NCBI GenBank assembly: GCA_028673005.1
Contig: CM054113.1
Location: 41,730,117-41,794,116, forward strand
Source: Tanypteryx hageni
Lineage: Eukaryota; Arthropoda; Insecta; Odonata; Petaluridae
Direction of reading: 5' to 3'
DNA length: 64,000 nucleotides
Position 1 is the first letter of the stretch. Each line of letters begins with the position of its first letter. This document shows, piece after piece, positions 48,913 to 59,095 of the stretch. The notes below the pieces were generated by a model that was not told the DNA's origin, ran no database searches, and saw only the letters and a list, made by a program, of their open reading frames with translations. The translations under genes and the position numbers were made by a program.

Positions 48913-49230
48913 AGCGACCTGTCACAATTGACTTTTCGTTTCGTCACGTTTCTCCGTCTCTCTCGTGCCGGACAAAGCGTTCGTCTCGGGAATTTCCCCA
49001 TGTTATTTTGATCTTCGTGAGATCACTTCTATAGCCATCGTTTTTGTTCTCAAAGGTTTCGTTAATAGGCTTTCGCTGCATGGAGATTCCGTCGGCTTCG
49101 ATACGGAAAACCTACGTAATTGGCCGAAACCGATAAAGATCACGGTAATTCGCCAACTTTCGTTTCGCTTCGGGGTCGCAAGCGGACGAATGGAGAAACC
49201 ACATATGTGGTTTAGACTTGTATAACGTAT

Positions 49231-50329
49231 GTTGCGAAATACGGTAAGTAACTTTCGCGGTAAAGCCTTAAGTTCCTCAATGTTTATTAATAGCTCACAA
49301 TAATCGTAACTGTTATTTCTAAAGAAATAATTGGCAATAAATGCGACAGACGTCAAGGACGCATATACTTCATTGTCTTTCCTAGAAGTACGCTAAAAGT
49401 CCTCGTATCGAAACTGTTTATGACCTGTGCCAAGTCGTATAACAGTAAATACCAGAGGAATCATTGTCGAAAAATCCAAAAGAAATAATACTAATCTATA
49501 ATAAATAAGTTCACATGATAATATGCTAACTTAAAATAAATGTTGTAGATGTAGACCGACTGTTGATATGGGAAAGGTTGGCTGTCATAAATTAGAGTTC
49601 GTGGGAGTGTGAAGGAAGTTAAGCAAGTTTTAAGCAAAGGATCACATAGTTTTAACGATAAATAAATAAGTATATAATAGAAACTTTTTTAAATATGCGC
49701 CGTTAAAAATAGAAAACTGATCAAAATTAAATAGAACAGAATTAAATAAAAATTATGTCTTTAAATCATGCTTTGAGTAGTATGCTGGTAGTTATTCTAG
49801 TTAACGAAAGGTTATTCCGGGAAAAAAATCACGCACGCACATATCTAAGGGATTGCAATGCAAAATTGGTATTTAGATGTAATATTAAACGTTCAAATGC
49901 GTCAAATACATACAGATGAACAGGAATAAATAATAACTAGCGACATTTACGCGGGTAATATACTGTTTTTATAAAAGTAAACAGGATTTGAGTTAGTTTA
50001 TTTTTTAAATTAACAGCTTCATTTCAGTGATAATAAACATAATCAAGGAACAAATTATCAAATAAAACAAGGTAAATAAATCTCCAATATACCACTCGTG
50101 TGAAGAATGAACAATGTAAAGAGATCTCATTTTGAACGCAGAGAAATTAAGACTTCATTATCGAACAAGTAGTTCTGGAAAGAACTAATCCGCCTACTTT
50201 CCTTTCAATACAATTTTAAGATATGACAAGTACAAATGTACACAGGTTTCCCGTGGTACAGAAGTGCTTTTCGTCAAATTCGTCTAAGTATAATCGTATA
50301 CTAATGTATTTGCTTTGAAATCAGAAAAT
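49231..50329. other. AT-rich stretch, no gene seen
   Basis: No gene recognised. The last 90 bp may be a partial unit of the array that follows, since they end in a similar 'aaaattatttttcctta' phrase. Confidence 0.45.
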
Positions 50330-51200
50330 TATTTTTCCTTATATTGTTGTAACCCTGTTTTTTGACCCGTTCTAAACATATTCATCTCTATTTCCCGTTC
50401 TATACTAGCCCTACAAACGAAATTTATTTGAAATACGCTCAACCAATACCTTCCAAATTCATAGTTACAGCAAAATTCTAACCTTAATATTGTGGTAGCC
50501 CTGTTTAGTCGACCTGGTTGAAATATGATATTTTGATTATTTATTTATATGAAGATTAAATATGCCATATTTGATGAATATCCATGAGGTCAGTTCTCTA
50601 GAAATACGTGTAAAAGAAACATTATTTAACTTTTTTATTGTACATAACCCTGCTCTTTAGCTCCGCTTTAAAGATCGTGATTTAATTACGGTATGTTGTA
50701 CAAATCTTATACACAAAATTTAATTGATATCCGTTCAGCCAATTTCTTACAAATGCTTAATTACTGAAAGAGTTTAATTTTTAATTGTGGCACCTCTGTT
50801 TGACTGATTCGGCTTAAATATCGTAATATGGCTTGTATATGAGTTTATAGTATAAGTTTAAAATTTGGTTAAAATTGATGTGGACAGTTCTACACAAATA
50901 CGTGTGAAAAGAATTTTTTTTCCTTGTATTGTGACCACTGCTTTTCATATCTACAATAAACATCTTCATTTTATTCTTTTATATTGCACGCCTACTTCAT
51001 ACAAAATATCGTTGAAATCGGTTGGGCCAATTCCTTCCAAATTCATAATTTCCGAAAATTTTAACTTTGCAATTGTGGCACCCCTGCTGAGTCGCTCCGG
51101 TCCAAATATATCATTTTGGTCATTAATGTATATGCGTATTCTATGTACCAAATTTAGTTGAAATCGTTTCATTCATGAAGAAGGGGTTAGGTACACACAC
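50330..51200 (+). repeat. Higher-order tandem array: ~150 bp A/B monomers in a ~296 bp dimer
   Basis: An ATTGT...CCCTG-type phrase recurs at about 50,341, 50,487, 50,637, 50,783, 50,936 and 51,071. Units alternate. A-type units (1st, 3rd, 5th) share 'taaacat.ttcat' and, near the end, 'cca.taccttccaaattcata'. B-type units (2nd, 4th, 6th) share 'aaatat.atatttt' and 'aaatacgtgtgaaaag'. The array ends in a 'ttgaaatcg' phrase and an 'acacacacggacaccc' tail at 51,192-51,210. It has no coding potential. Monomers are about one nucleosome in length. Confidence 0.8.
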
Positions 51201-51233
51201 ACGGACACCCAGGCGATCTCATAAGACTACTTT

Positions 51234-51254
51234 CCATTTTTTGGCTAAAAATGG
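51234..51254. repeat. 8 bp hairpin at array end
   Basis: CCATTTTT (51,234-51,241), loop TGGCT, then AAAAATGG (51,247-51,254), 24 bp after the 'acggac' tail. The element at 12.78-13.05 kb ends in the same way, with a tail and then a hairpin. Confidence 0.6.
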
Positions 51255-51377
51255 CGACGTTTAAGTGTTAACATAATACAATCACATGCACACACATATA
51301 CACATTCCTACACTCAGACATACAAATACATACATAAATAAGTGTATTTGCCGTCATATAACGGGTGTCAGTTACTA

Positions 51378-51425
51378 TATGGTTGAAAAACCAGTCGTAA
51401 GACTGGTAATCCTACTGAAACCATA
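51378..51425. repeat. Two-tier hairpin with GTAA tetraloop
   Basis: The outer stem is TATGGTT (51,378-51,384) with AACCATA (51,419-51,425). The inner stem is ACCAGTC (51,390-51,396) with GACTGGT (51,401-51,407), closed by GTAA. Both stems are perfect. The structure could be an RNA element or a transposon end. It follows a (CA)-rich, simple-sequence segment at 51,280-51,345. Confidence 0.55.
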
Positions 51426-51654
51426 CATCTTAAGTAATCGTAACTAATTATTATGGATAATCACAAAATTATTTTATTTTTATAGTGTAATTGCCCATTG
51501 AAATTCAACGGGGAACTTAGAAATGAATAATAACATATGTAATTATTGAGTGAGAGCCAAAATAGAGATTCGGGAGAATTTCTTTCCCATTCTTGTTTTC
51601 TCCAATGATGACACCTTTGTAAAAAGGAAGTAATAATAATAAATAAATAATAAT

Positions 51655-51925
51655 ATTCCCTCCCTCCCTCTCGCCGTCTCCCTCTTCCTCCCTCTCTCTT
51701 TCATTTCCTCTCTCTTTCCTTCCCTCTCTCCTCCCTCTCTCTGCCTCTCTTTTCTCCCTCCTATCTCATTCCCTACCTCCATACCTCTCCCTCTTTTTCT
51801 CCGTCTCCCTCTTTATCTCTTTCCTCCCGTCATTTTCTAATTCTATACCTCCCTTACTCTCTATGTACCTTCCATTCTGTATCCCTTCCCTCGGATCTCC
51901 CTCCCCTCATCCACTCTCTCTCTTA
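51655..51925 (-). repeat. Pyrimidine tract
   Basis: Almost pure C/T on the plus strand (CCCTCCCTCTC, CTCTCTTTCC words) for about 270 bp. The minus-strand ORF over it is Glu/Arg/Gly-rich low complexity. Confidence 0.9.
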
Positions 51926-52356
51926 CTCTATATCTATATAGTCGTTTACATAAGCAAAATAATCCTAATTAAATCCCAGTCCAATTAGGATTACGTAATT
52001 TCGCGAAAAATCCAACGATAATTTAAGGCAATCTATGTACTCGTATATATTACACGTATGCGGGTTGTGACAACGATTGATTCTCGTAGTTTAACAATGA
52101 TGTGGTCGGCAAGGCAACATCCCGTTTAAAAGCCGATATTTTCCCCAAAATGTGTGATTTAAATGTTTAATATGAGAGATTTCGAATTGTAGTCGGAAAA
52201 GATGAATATAATAAGAAACTTAATTAATTTTCTTAAAACATAGTTCAAATTCGAGGATCATACGTTAATTCTTCCTAATTTTAATTTCCAAAAGAATAAA
52301 AGCCTGCACTTTAAAAAGTCGCTTTCTACGCGTTATCTTACGGGAAACGGAAATCG

Positions 52357-52510
52357 CCCCCCCCCCCCCCCTGGAGTCGAACTTGGATCTTTTTTCATAT
52401 CTTTTTTCGTCATTTAATTTTTATATCTAAATCAAACATTCCTGCGAAATTTCAACCATCCACCTAATCGGAAAGTTTGTTAAAAACACGTTAAAAAGTG
52501 CCATTGATGA
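52357..52510 (+). repeat. Poly-C run joined to a module shared with the 38-39 kb element
   Basis: A 15-base C run (52,357-52,371) is followed at once by CTGGAGTCGAAC (52,371-52,382), the same 12-mer found twice in the dimeric TIR element. Similar wording also follows: 'cgaaatttcaaccatccacctaatcggaaagt' here against 'aaaatttcatttttctagcttaccggaaagt' at 38.9 kb. It is probably a fragment of the same family. Confidence 0.5.
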
Positions 52511-52855
52511 CGTCAGCGTTATACACAAACCCCACCATCTAGGTTTTTATTATAATAATTCTTTGAAAAAGTAATTTCAATTCTCAGAAACTTAATAAAG
52601 AACTTCACAACATTTTAATTTTCTCCAAATCCTTCACCCGCAACTAAAGCAAAATTATTATCAATATACCTCTCTCCTATCGAAATATATTTGTAAACAA
52701 GCGTTTTCTATTCAAACTCAACCTCGGCAAGAAAAACATGCTCCTTAAAAACCTAACGCTTGTTTGTTCTTTTTTCTTGTCCGCGTGTTATTCAAAAGAG
52801 GTTCAACGAGATGAATATAAAAATATACAAAGAATGATAAACGGGTGGGCACAAA
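52511..52855. other. No gene seen
   Basis: AT-rich, with no recognised feature. Confidence 0.5.
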
Positions 52856-53060
52856 AACATGGTAGAGATGGAGGGAAAAGGGAAATTAAAGGAGAGGGAA
52901 GAAGAGGAGGTTCGAGGGGAATGGAAGTGTTAAAGGGAGGGAGGAGGCGGACGAGACAAGGAGTGGGGAGAAGGAGAAAACGGAAAGGGATAGAGGGAGG
53001 AGAAGGGGGAGAGAGGAATGGGAAGGGAGAAGTGGATAGGCCACTGGGCGGATAAGACGT
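52856..53060 (+). repeat. Purine tract
   Basis: About 190 bp of almost pure purine on the plus strand (GGGAGG, GGAGAA words). A C/T-rich segment follows at 53,250-53,320, giving a small version of the R-to-Y switch seen at 20.7 and 36.9 kb. ORFs of 105-198 codons across it are composition artefacts. Confidence 0.85.
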
Positions 53061-55690
53061 GGCAGCGAGGACGGGCGAGATAAAAAAACAAACGCTAGGG
53101 AAATAATGCAAAGGCAGGGTTGAGATAGGATTAATTGGCTGGAGTGATATAACTGACGTCGTGTCTGCAGGCAGAAGGTTGGGACCCTGAGAGCGGAACA
53201 TTTAAAAAGGCAGGAATTTTCCCAAGACTTATGAATAAACTGGAAGGGCAGCTTTTTTTCTCCCTCTCTACCTTTCCTCCTTTCATACCTCCATCCCCCC
53301 TCCCCCTCCCACCGTACCCCGAGACTTATGAATAAACTGTTGTACGCCACACTGAACAAAACCGCGGCTAATATTTCAAGGCGGTGGTCTAAAAATGACA
53401 TGATGTTTTCCCTACTTCTCTCCTGCTTCAATGCCCACGCGTGAAGGGAAAGCGAACCAGGTGAGATATCAAATAAAATCAAAAAACAACACTTTCGTTT
53501 GCATTCGAATCGAGTTTTTTTTACCGAGTGAAAATTTTCTTTTCGTGCAAGGAGTGGAAATCCGTTTTAAAAATAAGAAGGAAAGCGAATTTGATTTTGC
53601 ACAAACATTACTAGTGTCGATGCCATACTGTGCCTCAATTCAACGTTCCGTTATAGATTGTAAAATTCTGACTACATCTAAATAGAAGGTCCCGTTTAAG
53701 CAAAAAGCGGTTTGTTTTCATGTGACCTTAATACGCGACAGAATTTATTTAAGCAATTAATTGATACCGTGTCGTTTAAAACCTTGGAAAGGTTTCTTAA
53801 GAAATGAATGGAACAAAATGAGCCCATTCGAATATTGCGGAGCGATAACAAAACGTTTATCCTACAAGATATCGCACTCTCATATTTTGTGATAACACAA
53901 GACTATCGATGGAATCAACTAAAAACATCATCTGATTAGCAGCACTTACGCGCCATTACATGTTTTGTTGATAGCCACCTTACCAGCTTGCATGAGTTTA
54001 AGGCTTTTGGCATTTTAACTGGAACAAATGGCATGCTGGCTTAAACTAAAAGAAGCTCCACCCGACATTGAGATGTGAAATCGTTTCTATAGATATGCCG
54101 AATGCCAGATTTTTATTTTATGTTATAAATCAAAACAACATTACGATCGTCATATTACAATGGAAGCATCGTTAAAAGAACTCTTCGTTTAGAGAATATT
54201 TCTGCCATAAAAAACGTGCCAACAAACAAAGTCAATCAGTGATCATGATATAAAGAAGGAGAGAGATAATGATATCTACGAGAACCAAAAAATAAAGTGA
54301 GACTGAGGAATTATTAGACGACACTAGAGAGGACGCTTTGGCTCCTAAATAAAAAAAGCCGCAATAGGTATTACAAAGTCAGCTAAGATATTTTGAGAGC
54401 TGAAAGGATACGCAAAAAATGACAAAAAAACACGAGCGATCCATCGCAAACAGTCAACTTTTGGGCTTTAAAGCGATGGATATTTTATGTATGAAATGCA
54501 ACGATTTATTTATACGAAACGAATATGCATCTCTTGGAACTACTTCACTGCTGCGTTTAAAAGAAGCTAGCAGAAAAATGGCGGAAATATGAAATGCTGG
54601 ATTTTATTAGAAAAACCGTAAAAAATAAATTATTTTCAAACCAAATTATCGGGGAGACGAAGTTGAGGACGACAGATATAAAAAGTGTATTATATCATAT
54701 AATTACAGAAAAGTAATACAGAAATTCTTCTTGAATCTCTTAGAAAAGACGAATTAATAAAAAAGGAACTGCGAATTATAATCGAACAAGGAAAAAGTGC
54801 GAGGAGGATTTTAAATACGGATTTTAGGGGCTATAAAATGATGGACTGCAACGTTAAGAAAAATCAGGTAATCAAAATATGGATTCGTGATAAAAGCAAA
54901 AGAGTAATAATGAATGAAAAAATCGTGATAAATTTTACTTGCTACGCAAACTCAACCATTTATTACGGAAATGCTGTTGCGCAGTAAAAAGCGGGTTTCA
55001 AATAATTACACCCTCCGCACTCCTATAGAAAAGAATGTTTCGTTACCCTGGCAGCATGAGTAATCTAAGCGATATTTTCTAACTCCCGATTCCTAAGGTA
55101 ATTAAACGTTAGGTATATCGACGATCGTGGAGGCGTCAAACGATATAAAAGTAAAAAAGATGTTGGCCAAGTTGACTTTAAAAATGCAATTAATACAAAA
55201 TAATGACCAAATTCGAACGGCATATCGAGGAAGAAGAATCGGAAATATACGAGTTCGATGCGTAAAAAAGGGTAAGCGATAAATTAAAGGGAACGTGTCA
55301 AAACGAAAGATGACTCGAGATAAGACTCAAATTAGTCCCATCCAGAGAAGAAGAGAGGGAAAGAGAGATGTTTAGAACTGGGAAGGAAAAGAGAAAGGGC
55401 ACAGCGAAAATCATTTTAGAGCAGCCAAGAGGCGAAAAAGTTGTTGACCCAAACTAAAAAGGAAACCTTCGACTACTTTGACGATAAAAATCTTTCCGAC
55501 GACGCGCGTTTCCCTATTTACTACTGCACCCTACCCGAATTCGACGCCCATAACGTGTTCCTCATTAACGTTTTTTTCTCACCTTCCGGAAAGCGGATGA
55601 GTGGGCGGGTGAACTAGGATACCCGCTTTAGGAACATTTGTAGAAGTTGTAGCAGGAGTTCGTGCTCGAGTTTAGGGGTTAGGGGAGTTT
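53061..55690. other. AT-rich stretch, no gene seen
   Basis: About 2.6 kb of AT-rich DNA without a recognised gene, RNA or repeat family. The phrase GACTTATGAATAAACTG occurs twice (about 53,226-53,242 and 53,323-53,339), a local 17 bp direct duplication about 97 bp apart on either side of the C/T segment. Confidence 0.45.
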
Positions 55691-55696
55691 CAACTG

Positions 55697-55890
55697 GGAG
55701 AGAGGTGGGAGGAAGGAGAGAGGTGGGAGGAAGGAGAGAGGTGGGAGGAAGGAGAGAGGTGGGAGGAAGGAGAGAGGTGGGAGGAAGGAGAGAGGTGGGA
55801 GGAAGGAGAGAGGTGGGAGGAAGGAGAGAGGTGGGAGGAAGGAGAGAGGTGGGAGGAAGGAGGGAGGTGGGAGGAAGGAGGGAGGAAGGA
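55697..55890 (+). repeat. 18 bp minisatellite, about 10.5 copies
   Basis: Tandem copies of GAGAGAGGTGGGAGGAAG, with most copies identical and the last ones changed (GAGGGAGG). Because 18 is a multiple of three, several frames stay open on both strands and give six-residue repeats (GGRREV on plus; SSHLSP or PPTSLL on minus). Near-identity of the copies suggests recent expansion. Confidence 0.97.
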
Positions 55891-57092
55891 GAGATCGGAG
55901 AGGGAGGAGTGGCGGTCTGGAAGAGAGTTATTGCCTCGGGCCATGCTAATATCATGACAAGTTACGCCACCTAGCATGTACTGTTATTTTTACGATAAGA
56001 CAGAGCCGGGAGGCTTTCGTTCGGCCCTTTTCGGCTCTCCCTTCCCTCCTACCATCGTTGCCACTCGTTCTATCTCCCTCCCCTCCCTCTCTATTTCTCC
56101 CGCTAAAATCCCCCCTCCAAAGGAGAAAGGAGCGCTTTTATAAAAAATAGGACGTTACGGGAGACTAGGACGCAAAAAATTGAGACAATGGCACGGAAAA
56201 GCGGGAGGGAGAGAATATGGGTAAATGCGGGCGATTAAAAAGAGAGGGTGGGAGAGGAGGGATAAAAATGGATGAGGAGGGTTGAAGGGATGGACGGGGA
56301 GATCATTAAGATTGCAAGGTAGAGAGAGAGGGAGGGTTAGGGAAACGGGGCGAGTCACGCTAGTGCGTTCATTAAAAAGCGTACTTGCGTAAAAAGGACG
56401 CACGGATCGTTGGAAATTGGCTAATTTTCGGCTTCGTAAAACGTCCGATGTCGCCGTTTATACTCCATGCGCCCCGAAAATTCCACGAACGGAGAGGTAT
56501 TAGGCTTGGATAAACTTTCACGCCGAGTGAACTGAAGACCCGCAAAAATGAATAATTCACTTCGTCAAAATATTTGATGATGCGTAGAGAGCATCATGCA
56601 TACCTCGGTGTTCTTCCGTAAAATCGTCTTCCAGTTATAATTAAAATAGATATAAACGTTTGCTGCCGCCAAGGGTAACAAGCTCGCATATAAGTTACCT
56701 GGGAGCTTATGTTGGAAATACACAAATAAACGAAAGTCCTCTACACCTCTCACAAATGTCACACATTTATAATAGAATTTTAATTTTATCTAGAATGAAT
56801 CAAGAATTTCTTGTGGCAACGAAAATAAAGAATGCAACATGTGATTCTTAAGGAGGAATTTCAAACTAAATTTAAAAAAAAATAAAATGAGTAAACTATT
56901 GTGTTTGATATAAACAAAAAAGGGCAATGTCGTAGAAACACAGTAATTGGAAAAAAAATCTTGCAAAATAAAAATAAAGGCTTTTCAACGCCATTAATAG
57001 AGTACTCACTTAAAATTTAAAGTCTTACATTTTACCGCACGTGCCCTTAAAAATTCAAATCCATTGTACTAAGTTAACAGCTAACGCCACTC
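55891..57092. other. No gene seen; short purine tracts
   Basis: C/T-rich text at 56,040-56,110 and purine-rich text at 56,190-56,345 flank the minisatellite region. Otherwise AT-rich with no recognised feature. Confidence 0.5.
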
Positions 57093-57791
57093 TCATTTTG
57101 GATACATAACGATTCCATTACAAAAAATGAGAACAGGATGAATGATGCGAAACTGAAAAGGGAGAAAGTTAAAAATGAGCAAAACATGTAAAACAATACT
57201 GAAAATGAAGAGATATGAGATAAAAAAGAAATCCGTATGAAACGAGCCAGAAGGACTGCGGGATAATTTAAAGAACAATGAGACGAAACATGAGATGAAG
57301 ACGGAGAATATTTTCATGGAATACAAAAGAGATGGAAAAAGGAATGAAGGGAAGGGAGAAATAAAGTAGGAGAAAGGAAGGGGGCGATGAATTTCGGGAT
57401 GGGAAAAAAATTCGAAGTAAGGAGTAGCAGAGGATGAAGGAACCAGGTGACGTAAGATGGAAAACGAGTTCTCACAACGACCTCGGCGTGATAAATTAGG
57501 ATAGATTAACTTGAAACATGTAGCGTCTTTATTTGAAGGCAAACAAAACATTTTTTCCCTCCATGCTGAGACGCGGGTTTGAGTCTCCGAGTGAAACGAG
57601 TGGGGTGTAAGTGACGCCAATTCATCTCGGAGTTTATGTCGTTCAAATTCAACGCATTGACTCCTATTCCTGGCATTATGGCTGTACTTTGAAACCATGA
57701 AATAAATGGAGACCTTCATGTTTACGACGAGAGTTCTTTCCCCTGATGAGTAGAGTAGTGTAATAAACATGTAGTCAAAATGTGGCGACAC
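57093..57791 (-). other. Longest ORF in the window, 232 codons, unsupported
   Basis: A single minus-strand frame with ATG at 57,791. The N-terminal half is mixed in composition. The C-terminal half is Phe/Ser/Leu/Ile-rich and lies over a purine-rich plus strand, so much of it follows from base skew. I recognise no domain or homologue and see no promoter or intron signals around it. Two hydrophobic stretches near the C-terminus could pass for membrane segments but may also be chance. I list it so that it can be tested, not as a gene call. Confidence 0.1.
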
Positions 57792-58780
57792 TTATTTTAC
57801 GAAAGAATAACCTAAATATACTTTTGACGTCAAATATATAATTAAAAATGTTATCATAAATCATAAATATGGAAAAGTCTCGAAACGAAGAGGAAAACTA
57901 TAAATTATTTCCTTTCCATTTGTGATATGATCTCAGGGCATTCCCGAAAACAAAATCAAACGTGTTATCAATCTCTCCGAGAAAGTGACGCCATTTCCTC
58001 GTCACCAAATACTGTCTTTCAGTGCACTTAAATAATATCTTTTAGAAGTTTTGCTACTTGTTGTTAGCCATATGACGACTTGATATGAAATTCCTCACGA
58101 ATATATTTAATTCTGATCCACTTCGTAAAACGCATTAATACGTTGAACCTAAGCATTCCTACTTTGTCCGCTGTCGTTTCATATTGGGCACATTTGTACA
58201 CAATAAGAGTATTGAATATTTTCTCTTCAAGTGAGAGCCCGAACAAATAAAAAAGCAGAAATCCACGATCGGATCACGAAGGGCGGCAATAAGCGGTTGA
58301 GAGCTTTACGTGCTGCCTCGCATATCGTCCGCACCGCTTTCCTCCCTATGCTTCGCTCAACTTTCCACATTCCCAAAAATTTCACCCTTCAGCCATCAAA
58401 CTCGTTCACCTCCTTTCCTCCTCAGAATTCACTACTCCAAAAAGCCCTCCCCTTCAAACCCCCTACAGACACATCTCATTCCACCCACTACTGAGCACGG
58501 TACGAGACTTGGCTTCTAACACTAAACTAAAGAGTAGGGGAGATTGGGAGATGAGGTATAGGAGTTATATCTTCCCCTACCTATCTCCCATTCCACAAAC
58601 ACTTTTATTATTATTTTCAAGAGTTTTAGAACTGGAAGAAGACGGAAAAGAGCTGGGTAGGGATAGAGAGAGAGAGAGAAATGAAATTGAGGTCTTCCAT
58701 TCCACATGGGTTAGCTGAGAAGGGTATGTCGCTGCAATATTGGAGCTAAGACGAAGAGGAAGGAAACGATGGGCCTTATT
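57792..58780. other. No gene seen
   Basis: Mixed AT-rich DNA. The C/T run ending in CAG near 58,425 resembles a 3' splice site but lacks a supported exon after it. Short (GA)n near 58,667-58,679. Confidence 0.4.
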
Positions 58781-58784
58781 TTTG

Positions 58785-59095
58785 AGGTCTACTACTCTTC
58801 CTCTCCTCTATATCTCCCTCTTTTAACCTCTCGTTCCTCCTTTTCCTGAAGTGCCTTTAGAAAAAAAGGAAGCGGGGATCTTTTCCTCCCTTCAAACCTT
58901 GGAATTCCCCACCCGTTCCTCTTCTATCATTCCACCTTTCTCCCACTGCCTCCCTCTCCCTCCTTATCACTCCCTCCCTCTCCCTCCTTCTTACTCTCTC
59001 TCCCTCCTTCCTTCCTCTCCCTTCTTCTTCCTCCCTCTCCCTTCTTCTTCCACCCTCTCCCTTCTTCTTCCTCCCTCTCCCTCCTTCATTCTTCC
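58785..59095 (-). repeat. Pyrimidine tract with 20 bp minisatellite
   Basis: Plus-strand C/T tract containing an exact 20 bp period. Copies of CTCTCCCTTCTTCTTCCTCC begin at 59,015, 59,035, 59,055 and 59,075, the last one diverged. Less regular CCCTCTCCCTCC words lie upstream (58,945-59,010). The Pro/Ser/Leu ORF over it is an artefact. Confidence 0.9.

Larger units (their letters stand above)
47041..49230. other. CpG-richer 2 kb segment without an assignable gene
   Basis: This segment has more CpG and more balanced base content than its AT-rich flanks. It carries two CACGTG E-boxes (about 47,653 and 48,729). A GTGAGT on the minus strand (48,720-48,715) could be a 5' splice site. Two perfect hairpins lie at 47,069-47,099 and 48,892-48,912. 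ORFs of 60-129 codons lie on both strands but show no domain. It could be a promoter region or a region of non-coding exons. Confidence 0.3.

Noticed and set aside
52886..53482. 198-codon minus-strand ORF
   Set aside because: Its C-terminal half is the complement of a purine tract. Opposed long ORFs on both strands show that composition keeps the frames open.
55614..55977. Repeat protein on either strand of the minisatellite
   Set aside because: Frames stay open only because the 18 bp unit is divisible by three. No promoter or non-repeat domain.
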